64,000 bases of DNA from Arsenophonus apicola (GCF_020268605.1 NZ_CP084222.1:744001-808000), one strand, 5' to 3'. Counted from the stretch's first letter, positions 39,059 through 47,877 are shown. Notes: a model not told the origin generated them from the letters alone. A program made the numbers and translations.

Positions 39059-39418
39059 TTCACGATTACCGTGATTTTTTCATCCAGCTCTTTTTCTTTC
39101 AGATCGATAACTGAGTAAGTTGGCAAATCACTATTTCTATTTTGACTAACATTAGTGGTTGGAATGATTGCGATCATTGCAAGGGATTGTTTGATATTGC
39201 CGGCAATCACAGCTTCAATCGTCGGTTTTAATGCTGGGTTTGTCTAACAATCTTACGTATGACAACAGTATCAGAGGCACTGCGTTCGAGAGTTAATTTA
39301 AATGGCACGCCACTTTCATAAGATTTAAGTTGTTGTCAGTCACCGGAAAGAACAATACGTCTGCCTTGTCCGGTAATATTATTTAATAGGATGGCGTAGA
39401 TTTTGTTGCCGATCATTC
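39059..39418 (-). pseudogene. traI: Decayed traI conjugative relaxase/helicase fragment
   Basis: The minus strand reads MIGNKIYAILLNNITGQG, RRIVLSGD, a TGA, then QQLKSYESGVPFKLTLERSA and SDTVVIRKIVRQ. This closely parallels F-plasmid TraI (VGNTDMARAYALI, GRAVASGDTDQLQ, PFRLQQTRSAADVAIMKEIVRQTPEL). A frame change then gives NPALKPTIEAVIAGNIKQSL. So it is a piece of the TraI helicase region with at least one stop and one frameshift. It begins immediately after the last CRISPR repeat. Confidence 0.8.
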
Positions 39419-39492
39419 AGCTTTTATTAATGATAAACAGGCTATTTATCGACTAAGATATAGATTTTCATCTTAAAAAATATATTTTGCAT

Positions 39493-40641
39493 TTATTTTT
39501 TTGCCGTTTGGGTCGATAGAAATGTATAACCTGCTGTCCAGCGAACATCAGTATTATTGTATTTTTTTACTCCTTGTAATGTAGCATTAGCCAGTTTTAA
39601 ATAGTCGTAAAGTAGGTTATATACAAATGTTCCATTAGAGCATTTAAATTGCGGCTCATGATAGTCCTTTTGGGGATCTCGCTCTAGCAAAATTTTAATG
39701 TCATCATAACTTTTGCAATTATCAATCAAACTTTTTTTCAATTTTTCCTTTTCCGGTTTTTGATTGTCGAAAAAATCTAACGTGTAATTAAGCGCACTTA
39801 GTCCAATAAAATTGGTCTTTTTCAATGCAGAAATTTCAGCCGTTTGTTTCAGTTTGCTATAAGCAATATTATCATTGTGGATCACTTTGTCATAAGCTTG
39901 ATCACATAAATTAAAATTAAAGCCTAAAGATTTTTCATAACCCAAGGGGTAACAGGTTTGCTGTAGATTAATTTTATTCATTGCTGAACGTACTGAATTA
40001 GCGCCAAAACCTAGCAGACTCTCACTCCATAAATAGTAAATTTTACCTTTAAGTCTAATAGGATGTGTACCAGCTAGGCTCGAGTCTTTAGTGTCAAAAG
40101 TGATCTGAGTAGATGCACCTCCCATTTCAATAATACCTAGTGTGTTATCCGTTCCCAGTTTCTCCGCAAGCTGATTAATATGCACCCAAGCGAAGACCCC
40201 CTCTTCACCGCCAGTAATCGTACGAATCTGACCCGGCTTATAGCCTGCCTGTATAATACTTTGCCGCACATTGCCATAAATTGCACTTTGTTGCGCATCA
40301 GTAAGTTTTCGCATTCCAGCGGTACCCAATACATTGATTTCTATATTATTATCGCTGTTAGAAATTTTACTTCTGAGCTCTTTAATTAACGGTAGGATCA
40401 CTTCATTACCGGTACTATCGACATTGGAAATAAAACTTGATAGCGCCTTGCTATCTTTAGATACAGCAATTTGCGTAACTTTATCTACTGATGACTGGTA
40501 TAAATAGGCTCGGGTTTTACTACTTCCCGCATCAAATACTATAGAGTACTCGCCTAGAGATTCAGATGCGTTAGTTAACTTGATAAATGCGAAAAACAAA
40601 AGAAAAAAACTATAACTTCCTGAGCTGCAGATTTTTTTCAT
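39493..40641 (-). CDS. Secreted GDA1/CD39-family apyrase (NTPDase)
   Basis: A 382-residue protein with signal peptide (YSFFLLFFAFIKLTNA) and the apyrase conserved regions in order: ACR1 FDAGSSKTRAYLY, ACR2 LGTAGMRKL, ACR3 GGEEGVFAWVHINQL, ACR4 IIEMGGASTQITF, and a C-terminal ACR5-like WTAGYTFL. These enzymes strip phosphates from ATP and ADP. The family is mainly eukaryotic; Legionella carries a virulence-linked member. The frame is intact although decayed sequences (traI, IS6) flank it, so it is probably under selection. Secretion to the periplasm or beyond is inferred from the signal peptide. Confidence 0.93.
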   Translation of the reverse strand: MKKICSSGSYSFFLLFFAFIKLTNASESLGEYSIVFDAGSSKTRAYLYQSSVDKVTQIAVSKDSKALSSFISNVDSTGNEVILPLIKELRSKISNSDNNIEINVLGTAGMRKLTDAQQSAIYGNVRQSIIQAGYKPGQIRTITGGEEGVFAWVHINQLAEKLGTDNTLGIIEMGGASTQITFDTKDSSLAGTHPIRLKGKIYYLWSESLLGFGANSVRSAMNKINLQQTCYPLGYEKSLGFNFNLCDQAYDKVIHNDNIAYSKLKQTAEISALKKTNFIGLSALNYTLDFFDNQKPEKEKLKKSLIDNCKSYDDIKILLERDPQKDYHEPQFKCSNGTFVYNLLYDYLKLANATLQGVKKYNNTDVRWTAGYTFLSTQTAKK

Positions 40642-40880
40642 TTTATATCCACTCCACTAGTTGATAGTTTAAAAGGCATATTGCACATAAGATCCTGAGT
40701 ACAACACTGATATCTACTCCAGTTGGCAATAATCATATTTGATAATATTGTTATGACGTTTTATCTGTCTTTGTTCAACGCCAGGCAGGTATCTTCCATT
40801 ATTTTACATGGTAAAAATTTATCGAGAAAGCAATATACAAAAGTACTAATATTAGTATTGATGGCATCACGAATATCAAC

Positions 40881-40990
40881 GACACTGTTGCAAAAATCTA
40901 ACAATAGTAGACTGTCTGTTATTTTGGCACTGTGGCAAAAATCTAACAATGGTAGAATGGCTGTTATTTTGGCACTGTTACAAACATGAG
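40881..40990. repeat. Tandem 45-bp units carrying IS6/IS26-like terminal repeats
   Basis: Two 45-bp units (40883-40927, 40928-40972) plus part of a third are near-identical. Each contains an IS26-like terminal sequence: GACACTGTTGCAAA (40881), GGCACTGTGGCAAA (40926), GGCACTGTTACAAA (40971). This looks like repeated insertion or slippage at one IS6-family end. Confidence 0.75.
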
Positions 40991-41260
40991 TATGGCGGAG
41001 CTTTTGCACAATAACAGAGGATAAGATTTCAAAAACGCTGTTCACCAGCCTTACCTCATCCAGGGGATGGCCATAGTGGCTCTGTCTGACCTTTACGCTG
41101 CGCCCGAATCACTTCAATTTCTTTATCGTAGCATAAGCGGTTTTCATCGATTTGAACCCTAGAGTAGCATTGATTATCCGTTTCAACATACCATGATCAC
41201 ATTCGAGGGCATTGTTTTGCTATTTTATCTGGCAGGCATGGCAGATTATGTAACTTATAA
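40971..41260 (-). mobile_element. Truncated IS6-family insertion sequence remnant
   Basis: Bounded on the left by the terminal repeat at 40971. The minus strand encodes NNALECDHGMLKRIINATLG, then FKSMKTAYATIKEIEVIRAQ and RKGQ, the C-terminal part of an IS6-family DDE transposase (compare IS26 with EQDHRAVKRLTRPMLGFKS..RKGQ), followed by a stop. The N-terminal two thirds and the other IS end are missing, so the element is dead. Confidence 0.8.
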
Positions 41261-41416
41261 AAGTAGGCCCGAGTGTAATTTAATAAATTTCAAGAGGAAG
41301 TGATTTTTTTAAGACTCACTTTCTCTTGCGCTGTTAGAATAAACCGATAAGTTTTTCAGCTTTCTGAGGCAACTCCTAATAAGCCAACATATAATTGACT
41401 TATTAAGTTAAGTTTT

Positions 41417-42670
41417 TTATTTAACCGTTGCAATACGGGAATTAATAGGAATGTTATGGCTATCTAAACCAGGTGTTTGACCATGTAAATCAAATTCTAG
41501 TGAAACTTCTGGACGAAAGATTAAGCAATGAGTAGAGCCACCAAAATGGAACATCCCAATTTCTTGACCTTTTGTTATATGTTGACCTTCATAAACTATA
41601 ATTTCACAGGTTGATACTTCAGCCATACCTACCGCCATAAAACACATAAGACCAATTTTTGGTTCATCAGCTTCAATAAATATCAGCGCTCTGGTCGCAA
41701 CTTCATTGATATACCCTTGCGATTTATTAGGCGCTTCTGGATCGAATCCCATACTAATTGCTTGAGAGTAATAACTACCATTAATTAACTTAGTTTTTAT
41801 AACCTTGCCTGAAACAGGCGCATGCCATCGATGATAACTAAGAGCGCTAAGAAATGCTTGATAAATAGTTCCGCCAACAAATTTATCTACTAATGGATCG
41901 TTATCCAACATATATTGCAGTGCATAATTTTGGGCTTTAATCCAAAAATTATCTCTTAATTTTACGTTGCGAGCTAATCTGTAAGGGGATGATTCACAAG
42001 CATTGATTATCACACTGTTATTATCTGGCTCAGCGACTGGGCGAACGCCTTGCCGAAACTCTCGTGTAAAAAAATCATCCCATGATTTAAAACCATAGTG
42101 CGCAGCTGCAGGATCACATTTAAAATCACTAACAAAAGTCGGCATTGCTTTTTTAGCATCTTCACCCAACCACCCATGTTTCGGATCCTCATTCAATACA
42201 TAGGTGCTTTCAGGTGATTTTAAAAACATAGCCCATTCATTCAGCATGGCTTTTAAATGATGATTAATTTCATCATCTAAAAAGGCACTCCATCCTGAAT
42301 TTGTCGCCATTGACCAATCTAAAATAGCATTAAAAGGGAAACCGACCAGTCCTGTTTCATCAAAATCTGGAGCATGCGTCATTATCACGTTGAATAATTC
42401 TAACATATGTTGATAGTCACGAACTTGAGGTAAGCCAGCAGGTTGATCTTTTTTATCTGCCTTATCAAACATTTGATTAAAAAACATATAGGCTTTAGGA
42501 TTTGACTCAATGAAATCTTTTAAATTCTGAATAGACGGTAATAATGGAGCATGACTAATTTCTGCTTTATCTATAATCTTACGCATCCAATTTGCTAATG
42601 TAGTCTGATCTGATGGCATCCAGTTACCGATTAAATAGGTTTTATTACTTGGTTTATCTATTATTGCCAT
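41417..42670 (-). CDS. Phosphatidylserine decarboxylase-like enzyme (PsiD-type)
   Basis: A 417-residue protein with an N-terminal PSD-associated domain (about 20-160, PF12588-like), then a decarboxylase domain starting FKSWDDFFTREFR. It has SYHRWHAPVSGKV and the Gly-Ser-Thr self-cleavage site FGGSTHCLIF near residue 378, which would yield a pyruvoyl group. The lack of a membrane-anchoring N-terminus and the PSDC domain set it apart from housekeeping Psd. The same layout is seen in fungal PsiD, a tryptophan decarboxylase, so an amino acid may be the substrate. The substrate is inferred. The frame is intact inside an otherwise decayed region. Confidence 0.85.
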   Translation of the reverse strand: MAIIDKPSNKTYLIGNWMPSDQTTLANWMRKIIDKAEISHAPLLPSIQNLKDFIESNPKAYMFFNQMFDKADKKDQPAGLPQVRDYQHMLELFNVIMTHAPDFDETGLVGFPFNAILDWSMATNSGWSAFLDDEINHHLKAMLNEWAMFLKSPESTYVLNEDPKHGWLGEDAKKAMPTFVSDFKCDPAAAHYGFKSWDDFFTREFRQGVRPVAEPDNNSVIINACESSPYRLARNVKLRDNFWIKAQNYALQYMLDNDPLVDKFVGGTIYQAFLSALSYHRWHAPVSGKVIKTKLINGSYYSQAISMGFDPEAPNKSQGYINEVATRALIFIEADEPKIGLMCFMAVGMAEVSTCEIIVYEGQHITKGQEIGMFHFGGSTHCLIFRPEVSLEFDLHGQTPGLDSHNIPINSRIATVK

Positions 42671-43691
42671 GGTGATATCTCTTTTATTAGTTTAAGTTTA
42701 CAAATAAATTTAAACTAACAACGGATAAGTTTAAAATTAAAATGTTTTAATTATCATTAAAATATATTGTCAAACAAACCGTTTAATGTTTGCTATGTGC
42801 AACAAAATCAGGGTATTTTGCAAAAAAAATTTAATAACAAGTAGGTGGTCGTTGCTGAAATGCCACTTTAAAGGACATAGAAAGATAATCTCTTAAAATT
42901 AGCGCCTATTTAATATAATGGTTCCCTTAACTACCCACGTTTTTTGCTGAAACTAGGTAAAAATAGGGCAAATCGGGACAGTATATTATTTTAACAATCC
43001 TAAAGGTAAATGCTGCTTCAAAGCTCCTGAAATTGACTGCCTGCTATGTGCCAAAAGCAGCAGCGACGTTCAATGTTACCGAGTATTAATCTGCAAGTAG
43101 TAGTAGACTGAACATACAAAAGTAGAGCCTTAGAGCCTCTGCCGGATCGATAAAGCCATTTCATTCTGGAGGAACTGTAGGATGACAATCAGGAGCAATA
43201 GTTTTTACCTGAAACAAACAATTGATATGACCGTGGATGTGGATAGCTAAACGCTGCATAGCACATTAAAGTTTAGCGGTTTTGAGATCTCGGTGTTTAC
43301 TCTTAAAAATTATGCATCACCCGCCGAGCCTGCTTTTTTTGTATTTACCTGTAATAACAGAGAACTTATCTGTACTCCGTAACGGTAAAGCTTACACCAT
43401 CTAGGAAATAAGGCTGAATGAGTTAGTTGTCTCAGCTGATTACATCACTATGGAAAAGTAGCACACGCATTTTGATAAATTTGAACTTCATCTGACGGGA
43501 ATTTCATTCTGGATTTAGGGACACAGAGGTTTTACCCTTAACAGTGATTGTATTGAGCGGAACATCAGCACTGAAAAAATCAGTAAGCCGTTCAGCTTTG
43601 ATTCTGCCCTATAGATTCTCTCTCACAATATCCCTATCGATACTCATAGTGAAACAGCTGTCGAGAGTCATTGCAATATTGAGCACACGCT
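42671..43691. other. Decayed region with no intact gene
   Basis: About 1 kb upstream of the decarboxylase. Higher GC in places and short broken frames (for example around 43180-43450 on the plus strand, interrupted by several stops) suggest remnants of former genes, but I recognise none of them. Confidence 0.4.
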
Positions 43692-44019
43692 GTTCACAGT
43701 GGCACAGTTAGCTTAGAAATTCTGGTCAGGCCAATTATTTAATTGTAGGGCAATTCACTGCCAAATAGGCAGCTTAAAAAAGGTAAAGACGATACATTTG
43801 TGTTAACTTTTGCTTTACTACACCTAGGCAGCTTAAGAAGTGTGTGCAAAGTCCGACAATTCCGTCCCCTCGTTCACTGCTTCATAAGTAGCTTAGAAGA
43901 TATAAAACTGTATCATAATCTGACCGAAATAGTTCACAGCCGCATAGGCAATTTAGAAGTTTTGCGATAACATCAAGGTATAAATTAACTGGTTCACTAC
44001 CCCATAGGCAGCTTAGAAG
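43692..44019 (+). CRISPR. Degenerate CRISPR relic, six decayed repeats
   Basis: Six 28-nt sequences resembling the main repeat start at 43692, 43753, 43813, 43872, 43932 and 43992, that is every 59-61 bp. All keep some of TTCACTGCC..AGGCAGCTTAGAAG with 3-8 substitutions, in the same orientation as the main array. Several would no longer form the Cas6f hairpin. No cas genes are adjacent. Confidence 0.9.
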
Positions 44020-44029
44020 TTGGAAAATG

Positions 44030-44217
44030 ATTAACAAAAACAGAATATCGATGACATAGTCAAAAAAATAGCCAATGACAATCGCTTTGCTAAACAACTG
44101 CAACAAATAGAACGGGATATGCTAGGTGGCATTATGGCAGAAAAATCCTGTGTGATTAGCAATCAAATACTCTGTCAGTCGAAGTCAACGATATCAAAAA
44201 TCATTAAGGCATTTTAG
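44030..44217 (+). pseudogene. Broken reading frame between CRISPR relic and luxR
   Basis: After the last relic repeat, a plus-strand frame reads NIDDIVKKIANDNRFAKQLQ then QIERDMLGGIMAEKSC and runs to a stop near 44217, without a start codon. It looks like the C-terminal part of a helical protein. I do not recognise the family. Confidence 0.3.
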
Positions 44218-44257
44218 CAAAAACTTATCACCATCACTTGCAACAGGAAAAAATTTA

Positions 44258-44977
44258 ATGCCGAAAATTTTTTTTTCGAATACAGAAAAAAATAATTATA
44301 TCAAGCAGCATCTGGATAAACAATTAGCTAAACATGACAAGGTAAACTATGTCTACGCTGTGATGAATAAAAAAAACACCGATGACATGATGAACATTAG
44401 TGATTTAGCTGATGAGCTTGTCAGTAATTATCTTGAAAAGAAAACTCAATACATTGATCCTGTTATTATTAAAGCATTAAATCAGTTTTCGTCTTTTTCT
44501 TGGGATGAGAATATTAAAATTAACTCCATATGGCCGGTTAAAAAAGTCTTTGAACCAATAAAAACGCTTAATATTAGCGGTTATGCTTTTGTTTTACATG
44601 ATCACCTTAATAACTTAGCCCTGTTATCGCTATACATAGATAAATTTTTAATAAAAGATATTAATTTTTTTATTAATAGTAATAAAGATGCGCTTCAGGG
44701 ACTGTTAATTTATACTCATGAAATGTTGCTTGCACTCTATCAGAATGAAAATAAACCCGAGAAGATTATATTTTCACCCCGTGAATCAGAAGTACTTTAC
44801 TGGTGCAGTATTGGAAAAACCTATTCAGAAATAGGCACCATACTTAATATAAGTACTTATACTGTAAAATGCCATATTGGAAATGTTGTAAAAAAGCTTG
44901 GCGTTATTAACGCAAAACATGCCATCAGCTTAAGTGTAAAACTTAATCTTATTTCTCCCCCAACAGGTAAAAAATAA
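44258..44977 (+). CDS. LuxR-type regulator (quorum-sensing solo) 1
   Basis: A 239-residue LuxR protein. The N-terminal autoinducer-binding domain keeps Tyr61, Asp70, Pro71 and Trp85 equivalents (NYLEKKTQYIDPV...SFSW), but Trp57 is Leu. The C-terminal HTH is complete (FSPRESEVLYWCSIGKTYSE to VKCHIGNVVKKLGV). No luxI synthase is present, so it would be a solo sensing foreign or host signals, or no ligand. The last 121 bp overlap the convergent GNAT gene. A paralogue lies at 46524. Confidence 0.9.
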   Translation: MPKIFFSNTEKNNYIKQHLDKQLAKHDKVNYVYAVMNKKNTDDMMNISDLADELVSNYLEKKTQYIDPVIIKALNQFSSFSWDENIKINSIWPVKKVFEPIKTLNISGYAFVLHDHLNNLALLSLYIDKFLIKDINFFINSNKDALQGLLIYTHEMLLALYQNENKPEKIIFSPRESEVLYWCSIGKTYSEIGTILNISTYTVKCHIGNVVKKLGVINAKHAISLSVKLNLISPPTGKK

Positions 44978-45579
44978 GCTTTGTTCTGAGGATAGCGCAC
45001 AACCGGATATAATTTAGGGAAACCATCAATACTAATTGGGGAGGCAGCATCAGTATACCCCCATCGTCTAATTAGGGTTCGTGTGCTAAACTTGGTACAT
45101 TCGGCGTAACAGGGTAAGTTGGCTTTATCAAGAATAGTATTAAATTCGCTAAACAGATCATCAACTAAACCTCTACCTCGGCAAGAACGTTTTACTGCAA
45201 GAAGAGATATATAGTAATGATGAAAAGTTTGTGGATGATGTTGCTCAAGCCCATCTATAAACGCGATGGCTTTCGAATAGTCTGAGCCACATACTTTGCG
45301 TAGCTGACTATCAATTTTAGTCAGTTCTTCTTTGGGCATTGCCATCGATTCAGGTCGGAAATAGACCAAAGCGCCAGCATTATTTTTTGTAAGCAGTATA
45401 CCGCCATATTTACTTGCAAGGTTAACATAAATACGAAAAAAATTTCGTAATACATCAATAAGACTATCACGGTCACGACCTGGAAATATCAGCTTGTGTA
45501 CCGGTTCCTCAGAAAATGCTGATGCTAGAATATTACTTACGTTTGCCAAATCAGAATATTTTGCGTGTCTACATTTCAT
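44857..45579 (-). CDS. GNAT-family acetyltransferase-like protein
   Basis: A 240-residue protein with a GNAT core: N-terminal RHAKYSDLANVSNILASAF, the acetyl-CoA loop around YISLLAVKRSCRGRGLVDDL, and a C-terminal CTKFSTRTLIRRWGY. The substrate is unknown. The start at 45579 has a good GAGGAAC ribosome site. The last 40 or so residues are encoded antisense to the 3' end of luxR 1, which may reflect loss of an earlier stop. Confidence 0.8.
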   Translation of the reverse strand: MKCRHAKYSDLANVSNILASAFSEEPVHKLIFPGRDRDSLIDVLRNFFRIYVNLASKYGGILLTKNNAGALVYFRPESMAMPKEELTKIDSQLRKVCGSDYSKAIAFIDGLEQHHPQTFHHYYISLLAVKRSCRGRGLVDDLFSEFNTILDKANLPCYAECTKFSTRTLIRRWGYTDAASPISIDGFPKLYPVVRYPQNKAYFLPVGGEIRLSFTLKLMACFALITPSFFTTFPIWHFTV

Positions 45580-46023
45580 TGTTGTTCCTCATCATTAAAT
45601 ATAATAAAAAAGCAGTTTTAGCTTATTATTATTTAAATAATAATAATATTAAAAAAGCAGAAAATTATATTAAAGGAATAGAAACATCAACATGTAACTT
45701 AATTTGTTACGATATTGAAATTGAATTAAATATATTAAACTTAAGCTAACATCAAATATCCACATAAATGATTTAGATGTGAAAAAAGCATTTTTCCATT
45801 AAGTTATTTTTGGCATTGATTATATTTCATTGGATAATATTTATTTTTATAAACAATTTAAAAAATCGTCAAAATGATGGCGTATAATTTACATAATTAA
45901 CATTAATGATCTAAAAAAAATATTTTAATTTCTTCTTTTGTTGTTTCTCTTATTTCTTTCAGCTTTTTTTTATATTCTAATTTTTCTTTTGCTGCTAAAT
46001 AAGGGCAAAAGATCGCATTGCTA

Positions 46024-46111
46024 TTTTACTACCACATAGACAGCTTAGAAGAATTAACGCAAACGCAGCCGATAAATCATGTTGTTCTCTGTCACACAGG
46101 CAGCTTAGAAA
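46024..46111 (+). CRISPR. Two-repeat CRISPR relic
   Basis: Two decayed repeats (46024-46051 ending AGACAGCTTAGAAG and 46084-46111 with CACACAGGCAGCTTAGAAA) are exactly 60 bp apart, with one 32-nt spacer. The second is of the CACACAGG class seen at the old end of the main array. Confidence 0.85.
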
Positions 46112-46393
46112 TTCAATCCTATTATTGACGATCTAAGTACCGAGCTGCAAATAACAAAATTTTAGCTAGCAAACTGCGGTAACACCGCCAAAAATAGTCA
46201 AACCAATTATCCTATCGGCGATATTTGACCGGCAGGGATCCTTTCACTTGAACAGACTAATAATTATCAGGTTCGTTATCTGTCAATGATGGAACTTAAT
46301 CCTGATACCGTTAAAGAGAGCAAGGAATTATTTCTTTCAGATGAAAATAATTTACCAAAAAATAAGACCGATATTAATAAGGAGACTAAATAA
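46112..46393 (+). pseudogene. Unrecognised gene remnant with two in-frame stops
   Basis: One plus-strand frame starts right after the relic repeat (FNPIIDDLSTELQITKF) and contains TAG and TGA stops. It then runs open through LEQTNNYQVRYLSMMELNPD and DTVKESKELFLSDENNLPKN to TAA at 46393. The continuous frame on both sides of the stops indicates a decayed gene end. I do not recognise the family; its position echoes the traI fragment abutting the main array. Confidence 0.5.
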
Positions 46394-46523
46394 TTAGACT
46401 ATGGTGAAGTAAACATTTTGCATCAAGCATCCACAGAAAAAAGAAAAAAATTATAAGGGATTAAAAACATATTAGAATTATTATAAAATATGGTTAATAA
46501 CAATTCACTTCAGAGCAAAATAA

Positions 46524-47246
46524 ATGGCTAAAGGTTTCTTTAATAATAATTTAATAAATGGTAAGATAAAAAACTTTTTAGATGAGCAAATTATAAAGTA
46601 TGGTGATATAAAATATGCCTACCTGGTGATGAATAAAATTAATCCAATGGATGTGATAATAATAAATAACCATATTGAATGGTTTGATCTATATATTAAA
46701 GGAAGCTATCAATTTATTGATCCTGTGATTATGAATGCCATAGAAAGAGTGGACGATTTTCACTGGGATGAAAAAATAATGGATTATTCAGAGATCAAAT
46801 TACCTATAATATTCAAACACTCAAAAAAATATAATATTAATAAAGGTCATACTTTTATTCTCCATGATTATCTAAACAATCTGGCGGTATTATCTATTTT
46901 TGAATCAGAATCAGATGATAATAATAGTAAAAATATCATCAACAATCATAAAGAAAAATTTCAACAATTACTGATCAAAACTCATCAGAAACTTTTATCT
47001 CTTTATGATGAAATAGAAAAAGGTGGGAATCAGTATAAACCTTTAGGGCTATCCCCTAGAGAAAATGAAATTTTGTATTGGGTTAGTATTGGCAGAACGT
47101 ATCAAGACATTGCAAAAATTCTGGGGATCAAACAAGGTACCATAAAATTTCATATGGGTAATATTGTCAAAAAACTTGGGGTATCCAGCACCAAGCATGC
47201 TATAAAATTAGCAACTGAATTCAAAATGATTCAATTACCATCATGA
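46524..47246 (+). CDS. LuxR-type regulator (quorum-sensing solo) 2
   Basis: A 240-residue paralogue of the regulator at 44258. Here the AHL-pocket residues Trp57, Tyr61, Asp70, Pro71 and Trp85 are all present with canonical spacing (EWFDLYIKGSYQFIDPV...DFHW), and a Gly near position 112 follows. The C-terminal HTH runs LSPRENEILYWVSIGRTYQD to GTIKFHMGNIVKKLGV. It is thus the better candidate for binding an acyl-homoserine lactone, with no luxI nearby. Target genes are unknown. Confidence 0.92.
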   Translation: MAKGFFNNNLINGKIKNFLDEQIIKYGDIKYAYLVMNKINPMDVIIINNHIEWFDLYIKGSYQFIDPVIMNAIERVDDFHWDEKIMDYSEIKLPIIFKHSKKYNINKGHTFILHDYLNNLAVLSIFESESDDNNSKNIINNHKEKFQQLLIKTHQKLLSLYDEIEKGGNQYKPLGLSPRENEILYWVSIGRTYQDIAKILGIKQGTIKFHMGNIVKKLGVSSTKHAIKLATEFKMIQLPS

Positions 47247-47325
47247 TAAAACTTTAAAGTTAAGTAATCATTAATGAGCCTAAAAGATAATCAACATTTA
47301 TATTGTCGTATTTATCAAATTATTG

Positions 47326-47499
47326 CTAATTCAGTGGTGGAGCGACAGAATGCGCACAAGCACTATTAGGCGCATTAAGCTCATCGATACAGGTCTGTGT
47401 ATCCAATGGTTTTGCGGGAGAATTATCCCGTTTTGGATGATTATCTGCCATACAACCTGACAGAACACATAAAAAAATACAAACAATCAGCTTATTCAT
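47326..47499 (-). CDS. Small lipoprotein, 57 residues
   Basis: A short frame from ATG 47499 with a strong ribosome site (AAGGAGATAAC). The product has a lipoprotein signal MNKLIVCIFLCVLSGC with lipobox LSGC, then a hydrophilic tail with two further Cys (TCIDEL, SACAH). It should be acylated and membrane-anchored. Function is unknown. Confidence 0.75.
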   Translation of the reverse strand: MNKLIVCIFLCVLSGCMADNHPKRDNSPAKPLDTQTCIDELNAPNSACAHSVAPPLN

Positions 47500-47544
47500 A
47501 GTTATCTCCTTTTGAAAGATTTATTTGATATGGGAATTAAGGCC

Positions 47545-47877
47545 TGCCCATATTTCATTGCCTCAGAAATGGTTAAAAGGCTTATCACCACGTTCAGGTA
47601 ATGTGCCATGCTAACCCATGACGGGGAGCAAAACGGTTATCTATATGACAACGAAAGTCACCATAGCCGTGAAACCAGAGGCCTGCACCAATAAATGCGC
47701 CGTCGACAAACCATTCGGCATCATCATAGCCATAGGGCGCACATTAATAAGCTGGATAATCTTAATAACCGTATGGGTAGATGGGTTCAGCACCCACCGC
47801 AACAATCACTTCTGCTGATATTTGAGTAGAAAATAATAGCAAAATAAAATAAGCAAAAATGCGATTTTCTTTATCAT
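47545..47877 (-). pseudogene. Frameshifted gene for a small exported Gly/Tyr/His-rich protein
   Basis: ATG 47877 opens a signal-peptide-like MIKKIAFLLILFCYYF. A shifted frame then carries ISAEVIVAVGAEPIYPYG, stops, and GYDDAEWFVDGAFIGAGLWF then HGYGDFRCHIDNRFAPRHG. The coherent sequence spread over frames, with stops between, indicates a decayed exported protein. The family is not recognised. Confidence 0.55.

Noticed and set aside
37766..39074. Reading frames of 60-172 codons with a repeated SLPHRQLR motif
   Set aside because: They are the translated CRISPR repeats; the periodicity of 20 residues equals the 60-bp repeat-spacer unit.
40723..41045. Short frames on both strands around the IS6 remnant
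   Set aside because: They are built on tandem IS6-end repeats and mirror each other on opposite strands; no protein is supported.
43882..44106. 74-codon minus-strand frame
   Set aside because: It runs through degenerate CRISPR repeats, shown by the regular Leu-Leu-Asn-Cys-Leu pattern.
45516..45749. 77-codon plus-strand frame between luxR 1 and the second CRISPR relic
   Set aside because: It overlaps the GNAT start region, has no good ribosome site and reads as low-complexity Asn/Ile/Tyr sequence typical of AT-rich non-coding DNA.
47618..47818. 66-codon plus-strand frame
   Set aside because: It lies antisense to the frameshifted exported-protein relic, whose composition is more protein-like.
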